A stretch of DNA of 64,000 nucleotides, from NCBI RefSeq assembly GCF_001522545.3, contig NC_031796.1, positions 4,205,099 to 4,269,098 on the forward strand, read 5' to 3'. Within the stretch, counting starts at the first letter, position 1. Every line of letters starts with the position of its first letter. The position numbers were made by a program, and so were the translations under genes. Under the pieces are notes generated by a model that was not told where the DNA came from, did not search any database, and was given only the letters and a program-made list of their open reading frames with translations. Below are positions 49,111 to 61,100 of the stretch, in pieces. The DNA comes from Parus major (lineage: Eukaryota > Chordata > Aves > Passeriformes > Paridae).

Positions 49111-52100
49111 GTGGGACCGCGCTTTCCCTCCCTCCACTTTTCCGAGTTTTCTTGCCGGAGGGAGAAGGGGGGGCGAGGAGCCAAACCACATCGAGGAGCC
49201 AAACCAGGGCTGGGGGACCCCCCTAGCCAGGCTTCCCGGGGAGGGGGCGGCGGGACCCCGGCTGGGGCGCGCAGGGCGGGGGGAGGCCGGCTCGCTCTAA
49301 CGCGGATTACATCGCTGTGGCTTATTTCCTCGCGGAATGTTTTATTTGCTTTTACTACGGTTTGTTTTGCTCCCTCCCTCTCGGGTCGTGGTGCCTTGTA
49401 AAGCATTTTGTTTTCTCCGGTTTGGTCGCGCCGTGTTTTCTTCCCGTTCCGCCGCGTTTTCACTCCCTTTTATCACTCAACTCACCGCGCCAAGTGGCCA
49501 CGCAGCGCCGGCCGAGGCCGGCGGAAACGCTTCCCCAGCCGCGGAGGGGGGGCCAGGGCCGGGGGGGCGGCCGCCGGCCCTCTGCGCTCCGCAGCCCCGC
49601 TCCGGCCCTTTGTCTCTCCGGGGAGGGCAGTTCGCGGAGCGAGAGGTCGGGAAGGGGCCGAAGGGGTTTGTTGGAACTTGCCGCCCTCTCCCATCTTGAC
49701 CCCCTCCACACTCCCGACGTGTTAATCTTATGAAAAAGTGTCCCCTGGGATCGGGGCCCGAGTGGGTATTTGCAAACTTTTTTTTCCTAGTAACTCACAA
49801 TGAAGTCAACGGGTTGTATTTTATCTTTTTTTAACCTTCCATGAGCCGGACACTGGAGGCTCCTCTGCACGGCCCCTGAAATTGCCGTTTGAGACCCTTT
49901 TTATCCCAGGATAGTCTATCTTAGAACTAAGGAACTGCTTTTGGGGCGTCTTTGAATTATTTTGGCCGTATTGATGAAACCGTGAACTTTCAAAAAAAAG
50001 AAAAATTGGCTACTTTTTTAATTGCCTGAAAATAAGAACTGCAAGCCCTTGGCCTATGTTATCAGAGAACATTTAGCAAATCCAAAGCAGATTTGGAAGT
50101 GGCAGCATAGGAACACACTGATCCCCAGCCCCAACCTCCCCCTATCCCTTTGCTTTCCCCTCTCCCCCACTGTCTCCAGTTTGACAGTGCCTGGGGCTGA
50201 GCTGCCTTGCTTAAGGGGCAGACATGGGGTCATGGACATGATGACTGTGGACAGCAATCCCATGGCAAGCAAGGGCTCAGTTCTAGGATCAGAGGAAAAA
50301 CTGCTTCGCTGTGAGATGGAGAAAGTAGGAAGCAATGAGAAAGGAGACCGCTGTACGCTGGAGCATTTGGAAGAGCGGTCAGGGTTTGCTGCTGTTGGTA
50401 GAAGTCTCAGCTGGACTTTCCACAGATGAATTCCTGTTAGATCTCCCCATAATTTACTTGAGGGCCATGAATTCCTCCTTCTGTGGGCTTTAAGGAGGTT
50501 ATTTAATTTCAGCAAGGTTTTGCTACCTTTACAGGATGATTCTGGCTGTTTCATCCCAAAAAATGTCAGTGAGATCCAGGTCTGGTGATTCAGAGGACAG
50601 AGGCACCTCTGTCCCAGCTGTGGGGCGGGAGCGTGGTGGTAGCCCAACCCCATGCTGGGCATGGGTGAGGAACAAGGCAGCTTTCAGCAGCCGCCAGCCC
50701 GCAGGGCCGTGTCACTTGTGCCTTGCTGGTGCTGCCTCAGCTCTTTCTCCTCCCCATCTCCACTTCAGCTGCTCCTGCCCTGCATCAGTCGTGGTTTGGA
50801 CCCATGGATGAAGGGGGGCAGGGGATGGTGCCAATGGAGGTGCCACATCTAAGATCACCCAGCACCAGGCTCGTTTGCAGCTCAGAGAGGATCCTCACTG
50901 GGAGTTTGGGATCAGGATGGAGTAGTCCCCAGAGTTCCTTGTTTCCAAGGACACTTTCAGTGGGGGCCAGCCCAGCAGACAAGCATTGATTCCCCTGGGG
51001 AACTCTTGCTTGAATGAGAGGAAACCCTCACCTCTGGGAAAGACAGAAAGTGGAGCAGAGCTCTTGGCAGGAGGTCTGGGGCTCCTTGCTGGGATATCTC
51101 CTCCAGCTGACCCATCTGTGCAGCATTATGTGGTCACATATGCCTTTCCAGGGAAATTGAGGCAGCAGCTCCCATCCTGCCATGGCTGCAGGCAGGACAA
51201 AGTCCTTGTCTCAACGATAGGACTTGGTGCTGGATCAACTTCCCATCTATCCACTGCTCAGTGTAGGTCCTGCCATGTCAGCTGTGCGGCAAGAGAGAAC
51301 ACAAAAGGGACCTGGAAAGAATTTATAGCCTGCAGAGCAAACAGAGCAGCCTCTGCATTAATTTCTTCCCCCCCACCCCCATTTTCCCCTTCCTAATGGA
51401 AATAGTTTGTTGCGTGTCATGTATCTCAATCTTCTGTGGAGTGTTTGGGAGCAGGAAAAAGGGTCAGAGGTGTTAGCTTTGCTGCTAAGCCTGGCGGGGC
51501 ACAAGGGACAGTGGAGACCTCACCTCCCCACTATCTCTGCAGCCACAGCAGCCACCGAGGTATGGCAGCAGGGCTGGGGATGGTGCTTTTGCAAGAATGA
51601 CAAGAGTGAAAAGAGATTTAATTTAACCTTCCATGCAAAACTGTCCCCTTCCCCTAAAGCCACCCAGCTGGTGTGGGGACCCCAGGAGGTTTCCCATAGA
51701 AAGGTGCTCCTTGCCAGTATGTCCAAAGGCGTTTTCAGGCATGAGGTCTTGGTGGTGGTTAAAGCCATGTTGCAAATTTTTCTCTCTGGCTTAATTTTCT
51801 CTCTGGATGGATTTTGCACCTTTCCCTGCAGGCAGAGGCACTCTCCTTAAGTATTACTTCCTTAAGTATTTTCCAAATAAACATTTTGCCCCAAATCAAA
51901 GCAACTGTGCGCTGAGGGTGTTATCATCCCTCTGTACTAAGTAATTTTTTCCAGATGATAAATCCATCAGAAGGGGCTCTGGTCTCATTGCCTCGGTGGG
52001 CACTTGGAGCAGGGAAGGGAAGGATTTAGTCCAGCTCTGCCAGAGGTCCCAGTGTTAGCCACTGGATCATCATGCCCTGCTCAGCTCTATGAATGCAGCT

Positions 52101-55100
52101 GGATGTCGGGTGGGAGTGAGAGTGGTGGCAGCCTTCCTACCCACTTCAGCCCATCCTAAGCCAGTATTTCCTGAAGGATTGTTTAAGCAATTTGTAAAAT
52201 TTGGTTCTTCACATGCAGTGAGGAGCAGGATTTTAATTAATCTGAACTGTGCACAGCTCGCAGAGCATCGACATTTTTCTCATTCCTAAGATTGCTTGGA
52301 GCCCAAAAGAGACCCATACAGATGCTCTTGTTCTTAAAGAACCCATCTGTAATTTCTTAAGGATTAGAAAATTATTAGTGTGTTGACTTGCAAATTCTTG
52401 GGAGCACTCTTTAGTCTGGGAGCAAAGGTTTAGCTGTTAGAGGAGGCACAGGGTATTTTCCAATATCATCTTCATCCCACTGCTTAGGACTGCACTGCAC
52501 CTCATGCTGTCACAATAGGGACACATATAGGATTTTCCATGTGAAACAGCCTTGTTTGCAGGATGGTGCAGAGGTGAAATGGACAGATTGAGCTTTTCCC
52601 ATTTGTTCACCTGAATCCAGACACAGCAATTTCAGGCTCTGTAGTAATGGCCCCATTACCCCAGTAATGCCTGGTCTAAGAGCGATGGGCATGAGGCAGG
52701 TGAAGGGCACCTGGTAGGAAGCTTCATGGTAAATATAATTTTAATTTAAAAATGTATATATATATATATGTGGGACACCAAAGGCTGTCCCTGGTAGTGT
52801 GAATGTTCTTGGGTTTGGTGAATGGGGGGGGGGGGGGGGCGGTCCTGTTTCAGAGACAGTGATACCACTGCTCAGGGAAATAACATTAGGACTGGTACTG
52901 GAGAAACAAAGAAGGAGAAATCTATGGATCTTTCATAATTTTGAGTTTCTTTAGTAGTTTTGAAAAATTTGGTAGGTCTTCAGCCAACTTTGCTGGAAGC
53001 ACCTTGTCTACAAGGACATGTCAGGTCACATCACACCACTGGCCAGTTTGCTGGCCAGGGGGTCTGGGGTGCTGGTGGGTGGGGGAATGGGGACAGTCAG
53101 AGGATCTGGGGCTAAAATAGTGCTCAGGGATGAGTATTTGAACACTGTGTCTTGGAAGAGAGCCTTTGCCTCTCCCACTGTGCTCTTGGTGGGTCCATTG
53201 CACTCCTCCATCGCAGCTGGAGCCCATTCAGTGGTGTCGTGGTTTTAAAGCAGTAACTAAAAAAAATTACTTATTTCTTGCTATGAGATATGGATTAGAA
53301 CAAGAGCAAAACAGACTTAAAACTTGCAAAACAGGCTTAAAACTTAAAAGGAATAAAGAAAGTTTATTAACAAGACTACAAGAACAAAAAACACCAGAAT
53401 AAACTTCCAGAAAACCCTTTTATCTCTCACTACTTAACCATTCTCTTGTACACGTGACTACATAGAGACAAAAACTTTGGAACTTTGGTGTTTAAAACAG
53501 ACGCAATTCCTGCTACAGTCTTTTCATCAGTCTTTGTAGAGAAACAGAAGTCTCTTTCTGCTAATCTATGGAGTTTCTCACAAGAAAACTATTTCTGTTA
53601 TAGCTTTCTATTTTTCTGATGCCAGCTGCCCGGAAATCTTGTCATCAGAATTCACTCCTCCCATTTCACATCACTCTGAGGTGTGTATGGGTCATGAGTC
53701 TAGGGATGTAATTTTAAGGATGAGTTATTCAAAGGCAAAAGTCCTCTTCATCTGTCTCTGTGAGCTTCTCTGGAAAACAGAAGTTTTCTCTTTGCCCCCC
53801 AAGGCTTCAAATCTTCGCTTCACTCTGTTCCAGCAGTTCACTGTATCATAATTACTCTACTTTTTACTCAAAATCCACACTTTGAACACTCCATTCCTCC
53901 CAATATACTTTGTCATGAATTAAAGGAGTTTTTTCAGGACACTATTGTCCATCTCCATAGCTTTAACAAAAAAATATTTCAGCTTATAAAGCATCTCCTT
54001 ATTCTCTACCTTTTCTGAAGCTTAATTATTTTCTTTACTGTCTCTGATAGTTTATAAAGTCTCTTTACATGTTGTTTACTCTCTCCTTCTCTCTCTGGGT
54101 AAAAGGATTAATCTGCAAGTCTCATCTGGGCTCCTTCTCTCTCTGGGTAAAAGGATTAATCTGCAAGTCTCATCTGGGTAATGAAAAGGTTAAAATCTTG
54201 CCCAGGCTTTGTAGCTGGTTCTGTGATCTGTGCCGGAGCAGCGGCTGGAGCTGTCTGCGATGGAAGATTCTTCATGGCTGCTCTGGAGAGTGTGGTCAGT
54301 GTCTCAGCCCGCCGCAGCTCAAGAGCTTTTTTCTTTCTTTCCTGGGCAGTCTGTGGTGAATTCAGTCCCAGCAAAACCTGCAGCCGAGCCAGGGAGCGGC
54401 CTGGCCCGGCCAGAGCCCGGGGCAAGCCCCGCAGGCCCCATCTCCCGGCCGGGAGCCGCGGCAGGCCCAGCCCAGCCCCTGCCAGGCTGGGCAGGGGACG
54501 GGAAGCCAGCTAAAGCTCAGCTACCTTTCACAGCCAGGAAACCAAGAGACAAAGAAATTCCCAGCCTTAGGGCTTAAGGTGGTGTTCACAGGTTGATCTC
54601 ACTTTTCAATGGTCAAAATTGCTGTCAGTTCTTAGAAATGACAGATAATTGGTCAGGAGAAAAGACTCCCATCAGTCACCAGCAGTTTCAACTTCCTTAG
54701 CTCTCAAAACTATCCTAAAGGTAAAGTCACCCCATGACAAGTGGGGGTGCTGCCTTCATTTCTCTGCATTCCTGGGGAGTCAGAGCCTCTGGATGAGTGC
54801 AGCTGCTGCAGGGCTGGAGCCTGGGCCAAGTCTAGGGAGAAATTGGGGAAAATTTCCATTTTTCTATGCTTTGCTCTGTACCCAGAGGGCAAATTCTGGG
54901 GCTCTTGTATCCCTTGTGGCCACTGCTGTGGTGAGTCCCTTGGGCTGCCCAGGGACAAGCATCCCTTCTGGAATGCATTCATTTGTCTGTGTCCCAGGCA
55001 GGATTCTGGGAGAATGGGCTTCTTAATGTCTGCAGAGAGGCTGAAGTGAAGTATGTGGCCCCCTTCCAAAACCTTTATGAGACAGCAGGAGTGAGCAGGG

Positions 55101-58100
55101 TGGTAGGGAGCCATCATCGTCGCAGCCAAGTAAGGAGCTCATCTCATACAGCCCCCACCATATAAACAGCAGCTTCTCTCTGGCTGCTGGGGCAGCCAAG
55201 AGGAGTGTCTCAGCTCCAAGTGTACATCCTGCTGCTCCACATCCCAAACCAGACTATCAGAAGCTTCACTTTCTTCTTTGTAGCAAGAGGTCCTTAACTC
55301 CCTGAGGTCTGTTTATAAAAAACAAAACAACCATCCCCTTTTATTCTGGAGCGTGGCTTGGAGCACCCAGAGCTGCTTCTGGCAAGTCTGGCCCCAGCTG
55401 AGCCTCAGGGTTGTGTTGTGCTGGATGAGTATGTGGGATGTTGGGCATCATTGCTAATTTGCTACAGATCTCTAATTTAGGAGCATCAGGGGTGGGGGTT
55501 GTGTCTGCTCTCAGCTCTGCAGCAGACCGCGTCAGTGCAGCAGACCCAGACGTGCCCTGGGGCTGCCAGTATGGTTGCATTTCCTTCCCTTTTATTTTTT
55601 TTTTTAGTCTGAAGTTCTTCTCTAAGGAGCTGCATGGAGTTGCTAATGCCAAAACCAGCTGGGGGGGAGGTAGAGCCATGACCTCCTTCCTGCAGGCTGG
55701 GAATGCTCTTGTGTTGTGTGATCACTGGCAGCAGGGATGCTCTAGCTCTGCTTTTGGGAGCTCCCATGGACACAGCTGATGCTTTTATCACTGTTTCCCA
55801 CTTCCAGCCCACAGAAGGATGCACAGGCTCCTTTGGGGTAAAAATTGGTGCTCTTCATGGCAATGGCAATGCTTTTTGCTCTTCTCCACACCAAGACTGT
55901 AAGGATGGCATCAGCCATGCCTGGGCTGACTGCTGGAGCTGGGCTTTTATGGGAACTTCTCTCCAGGAAGGGGATTTTCCTCCAGAGGAATAATTTGACC
56001 AGTAATATGAAATTCAAGGTGGAGTTGGGGCTTTTCTGTGACCCTGCTGCATCCTTTAGCAGAGCTGGCTGGGCTTGGTCAGGATGGCAGTCCTGGGGTC
56101 CTGCCCTCCCAAATATCACTGGAAGGTGAGTGGTCAGGCTGGTCTCTCCTCCTTTTAGAAGTTCTCTCTCCTCCTCAGGGCCATGCAGCCTGAGCCCAGT
56201 TGAGGCTTTGTCAGATGAAACTTTCCTGTGTTCCATGAGCAACAATTTTTGGTTCTTTGTGGAGTCCCAAAATGGCTTGGGTTGAAAGGGTCCTTAAAGA
56301 CCATCTCCTTCCACCCCCTGCCATGGGCAGGGACACCTTCCACTATCCCAGGCTGCTTCAAGCCCCATCCAACCTGGCCTTGGACATTCCCAGGACAGCC
56401 TCAGCTTTTCTGGGCAACCTGTGCCAGAGGCACTCCACCCTCACAGGGAAGAATTTCTTCCCAGTATGCCATCTAACCCTGCCCTCCTCCAGCCTAAAGC
56501 CACTGTTCTGTCACTCCAGGCCCTTGTCCAAAGTCCCTGTCCAGCTCCCTTGAGCCCCTTTAGGCACTGGAAAGGACACTAAGGTCTCACTGGAGACTTC
56601 TGCAGGCTGAACATCCCCAGCTCTCCCAGCCTGTCTGCATTTTTTTTGGTCATCTTTTTCTATGTTTTTTTTTTTTTTTTTAATTTCAGGGGGATTTTTC
56701 TTCTCTGTTGCTCATCTTTCCCTCATACTTGGTGCCTCCCCACCCTGTTTATCGTGAGTGAATTCCCATTTCCTGTAATTTTTCACCCACTGGTGTCGTG
56801 TGGGTTTCAGAGCTACTGCTCACCCTTGGGCTGCAAAGATAGGCTGAAAAGATGGTGGTTTGGAGTAGGTGGCTTGGAACTGCTGTGCCCTGTTTGCTGG
56901 CAGGTGAGACACATTATATGAGGAGATTCAGGCTGAAACAGGGATTCCTTTCTGCACCGTGCGAGTGAAAGGTGGGTTTCTTGCTGCAAGACATTACAGG
57001 TAAAACTTTTTTCTGGGCTCACAAACCCAAATGAAAACATTAGCAGGAGGCTGCAGCCCCTGAGGGAGCTCATGAGTCTTGGAGCTCCAATGGAGCCCCT
57101 GTTTGCTGGCATGGCTGGGGCACCTTGTGGGCTTAAAGGCTTTGCTGCCTTTACCAGATGGTTTGGAGCAAACCATATCCATAGTGTACCTGCAGCACAG
57201 GAACCTCCAAGAGGGATCATCCCTGTGGCTCCAGGGGTGCTCACCCTCCTGCACAAGCAACTTGGAGCTGTGTTTTTTGAGACATCCCACATAAAGGGAA
57301 ACCTTGAGTGAGAACAAGGGCAAGGGAGCACTTTCGCTAGGGCAACTGCAGGACAGGGCTGAGTTCCAGAGGTTTGCGAGGGGCTCTGGCATCACATGGT
57401 GCCATAATCACCCTCACAGAGGAGCTAAGGAGGTGGCAGGGGCTAAGGGCTGGCAGGGATCTGGTAACAGAGCCTCAGTGCTGACATGCTGGGGACGGCA
57501 TTTGCTTTCAGCCATTGGCATTTCCAGCAGAGCCCTGGAGTTGCCCCAGTCCAGGATAACTTTGACTGGGGTCCAGCTGTAGCTTCAGTCCTTTCTTGAA
57601 TTTGCTTCCTGCATTTGTTGCTGGTGATGGGAGGGTGACAAATGCAATGGAGAAGGGATGCTCTGGGTGTCTGTTGTGGGTGGCTGAGCTGAAATGTGCT
57701 TGGGAAGGGGAGGTGCGAAGGATGCCCATCCATGTTGTGCTCCAGGGCTTTCTCTGTCTACTGTCCCTGTGGCCTCTCTCATCCGGTGCTGCCCACAGTC
57801 CCCAGAATTGCTGGTTGTGAAGCTTTCCATATTTGCTTGGGGGTGGTAAAGCTGTTGTGGGAAGGGTTGAGTTGAGTTCCTTCAGTTCAGGCTTTCTGCT
57901 GGCCAAGAACTTGCTTTTTTTGATTAAGAAAAAGAGCCTGGAGCCAGCACAGGGTGTAAAAGCTCCCTTGAGCTCAAAAGCTCAAGCCTCAAAAGATGGC
58001 AACTTCTCCATCCCTGCAGTGTTCAATCACCAGTGCCAAGGCAAATTTCTCCCACGCTACTTGGGCATGAGCAGCCCAGTATTTCCCAAGTGGGAGAGGA

Positions 58101-61100
58101 GAGTGTTTCTGCTGGCAGAGACAGTGTCCTGCTTTCAGTCCTAGCTCCCTCCGTGCCCACCATCACACCACCTTGTACCACCAGCTACTTTCTGTGATCC
58201 CACCAGTTGGCTGAAGGCAGCATCCCAGTGGCTGCATGGCTGGGACAAGACACAATCCTTGATGGAAGTATATGGGATTTTGCTTTGCTTTCACAAGTCC
58301 TCCACAGAGGAGGAGCAGGACCAGGATGTGTTGGGCTAGAGCTGACCCTGCTCAAAAGTGGGAGGACGCAGGAGGGAGAAACAGAGCATGCTAATCCCAG
58401 CCCTGGTTTAATTTTGATGATTCCAAAGAATCCAGAGCAGAGCATCCAGCAGGATTGAGTTTTCCAGTGCTCTTTGTCCTGTGCCAGAGGACAGCTCCTC
58501 TTTGGGTGGGTGGGTTTCCATAACTGGGGGTGATTGGAAAGCTCTGCCTGTGTGATTTCAGGTCCATAGGTGGGTACCAAAACCTGAGGAACATCTCTGA
58601 AAGGAGTCAGCCATAGCTGTGCTATGGCTACTGAGGGCAATGCAAGAGAGCGGGCCCTGGAAAGGATGGGGAATTTCCAGTCCCTCTGGGATACTCCTCT
58701 AGAGCAGCCTCCTGCGAGGATTGGGTTTACTCTGTGGAATACCAGCTTGGGAAAAGGGATTCATTGATCCAAACTTGTTTCCTTCCTCCCAACTCCACAT
58801 CTGTCCTGGGGTCAGGAATACTGAACGCTCCTTTCAGTGCCCAGGAGCCTATCCAAGCACCACAGCCAATGTCATGGACACCATGGACCCAGTCAACCCC
58901 AAATTCCATAGAAATAAGGGAAAGAAAGGTGTATTTTTGGTGAAGCACAGCTCTGCTGCCTTGTGTTGAGCTCATGCAGGTCACCCCCCAGCTCCTTCCC
59001 AGCAGTGCACAGCAAGCAGTTTTGCACAGCAGTTTTGCTGGAAGAGCTGGGGGGATGGCATGGCTGAGCTGGTGCTGGAGCTTTCCCATTCCTCCATGGC
59101 CCAGCAGACTCTGGGGACACACAATGCGTGGCCTCTCCTGCCTTCTTCAAGCCAAGGGACTGAGCTGCTTGCAGCATGCAGGGGCTGTCCAAATCCCATA
59201 GCCTATAATTTCCTACCTCTAGCTCTTCTCTTTTTAGAGTAAAATGGTATTTTGTGCTTCTCTGGCCCTGGGCCTGCCCCCTCCAGTCTGGATGGCTTCC
59301 TTGAACATGGTGCCACTGCAGGGCCACTAGTGAGTGTGGTGCTGCCAGCCCCAGCATGGCACTGAACACCCTGGCACCGATTCCTGAGCTACTCCTGGTC
59401 TTTTCCAACCTGATTTTAATTTTTTCTTGCAAAACAGGGTTCACAGGTACCAGTGAAGGGTGTCCTGTTGCTGATGCTCCCTGTGGTGATGCTCATGGTA
59501 GAGCAGCTTTTTCTCTTCTAAGGAGCAAAGCACTGGTGTTTGGCTCCTTACAGAGGAGCCACTCTGGCATCAGATTGTGCCCCTGGGAGGCCTCATCTTG
59601 CTCCAATGGGTCACAGCTACATACCCAAACCTGCTTAAAGACCCCCATATATCTGGTCCTGGAGGGGCTGCACTGTCCTCACTGTAGGCAGGAGGGGGAG
59701 AGCAATGGGCTGGGTGTGGCATAGGTGGTGCTGGCATGGGGAGAAGGTGTTTGGTGAGGGATGAGCTGGTCTCCCACTGTCCAGGTCGGGATCAGGCCAG
59801 TTCCAACTGGAGAAACACCAGCATCAGCTTGAGGAACCTGAGCTTCAGCCAGCCAGAATCAGCCCTGTCTAGATTTTTGCTTATTTTCTCACTTGCCATG
59901 GTTTTTAAAATACTTCCAGTGAAATGAAATGTTTCCCTTAAATTAAATAAAGCCCTGCAAACAGGCTTCACTTTCGTTTATTTGACATCATGAAATAAAT
60001 GTCATCTGGGCTGGGGAAGGGGCCTCTGATATAATTTCTGTCCCAGAGCTAGGTCAGTGCTAGAACTCCCAGAAGAAATGGGAATGTCTGTCTTCCTCCA
60101 CTTCTTTTTCATGCATAGGACAGAGAAGTTCTGTGAGCCAAGATGTTTGTTGCTTGAATGTGCCAGAGCTGCCTGTAACAACAGAGCTGGGGCAGGGTGA
60201 GGAAAGCAGGAAAGGGGAAGTAGGAAATGAAAACCTTTCCAGCCCAAAACATTCATACAATGGCAAAAAACCAAAGCAAACCAAAGACAAATATAGTGGG
60301 GTCCGTGAGTTCACTTGGACTTCTAGTGAATGTTTGTGGTGGAAAAAATGGGATGTTTTATAACAAAAAAAGAACAACAAAAGTGGTGATGTTGATGTGG
60401 TGCTTTGGGAAGATTCTTGCTGGGCTGTTGGGGCAAGAAGAGACAGTGAGAAGCCCTGAGGTAGCTTTTCAGCTCAGAAACATTCATTTGGAGAAATAAA
60501 GTGTCTTTTAAACATGACACATCAGCTGGAGCAGCGTGTCCCAGCATAATTTCTGGGTTCTGGGATTTACTGGTTTATACAGGTTTTGGGATAAAGTCAT
60601 AGGGTGGGGTGGTCCCAGTGATGCTGGGGGTTAGGGAATTTCCTTGGGGACGCATGTCTGGCCCGTGGCAGCAGGCAGGATTGTGGAACATGTGTAGATT
60701 TAGGATTGATCTCGGCCTGTCTTCCTTCAACTGGCTGTACCTCTGTCTGCTGGTTCTCCTTACTTTGCTTCCACCTCCCGGTTCCTGGGCTGGGATTCCA
60801 AAGCGTCCTGACATAGCATTTGGTATCTGCTGGGGCTGGGGCTGTGCAAGCATTTTCCTTCACAGGTTGGGAGACCTTCCCCAGCAGTTCCTGTTTGCTC
60901 CGCAGTTTTTAGCAGGTCCCCAAATGCACATAGCAGTGACAGATGTGCTGTTTCCCTGCTCTGTTTTTCTCCACCTGGAACAGATGGCTGTAGCTGAAGC
61001 CACTGGCTTCTCCAGTGCTGGCATCATTGCAATGCCTGGGAATGCTGCAGCCAAGCGCTGCCCATGTCAGTCTTGAACAGCTCTAACGTTACAGTTAGAA

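Larger units (their letters stand above)
48400..49680 (+). promoter_or_regulatory. MRC2: CpG island promoter of MRC2
   Basis: Dense CpG and GC-rich sequence surrounds the first MRC2 exon, with GC-box-like cores (for example GGGCGG near 48713). A pyrimidine-rich tract of about 100 nt at ~48830-48930 and GGAGC repeats at ~48964-48983 lie just upstream of the ATG. No TATA box is evident, as is usual for CpG-island promoters. The transcription start cannot be fixed from sequence, and the frame of the MRC2 ATG stays open upstream to 48564. Confidence 0.75.

Noticed and set aside
48092..49300. 402-codon plus-strand open frame across the MRC2 CpG island
   Set aside because: It is out of frame with MRC2 exon 1, and its proline/glycine/arginine-rich content is typical of chance frames in CpG islands.
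48652..49463. Antisense open frames of 121-179 codons over MRC2 exon 1
   Set aside because: Compositionally biased shadows of GC-rich sequence, with no homology and no splice signals.
54149..54577. Open frames of 89-115 codons inside the LTR
   Set aside because: They lie in the GC-rich U3/R-like part of a solo LTR and match no retroviral protein.
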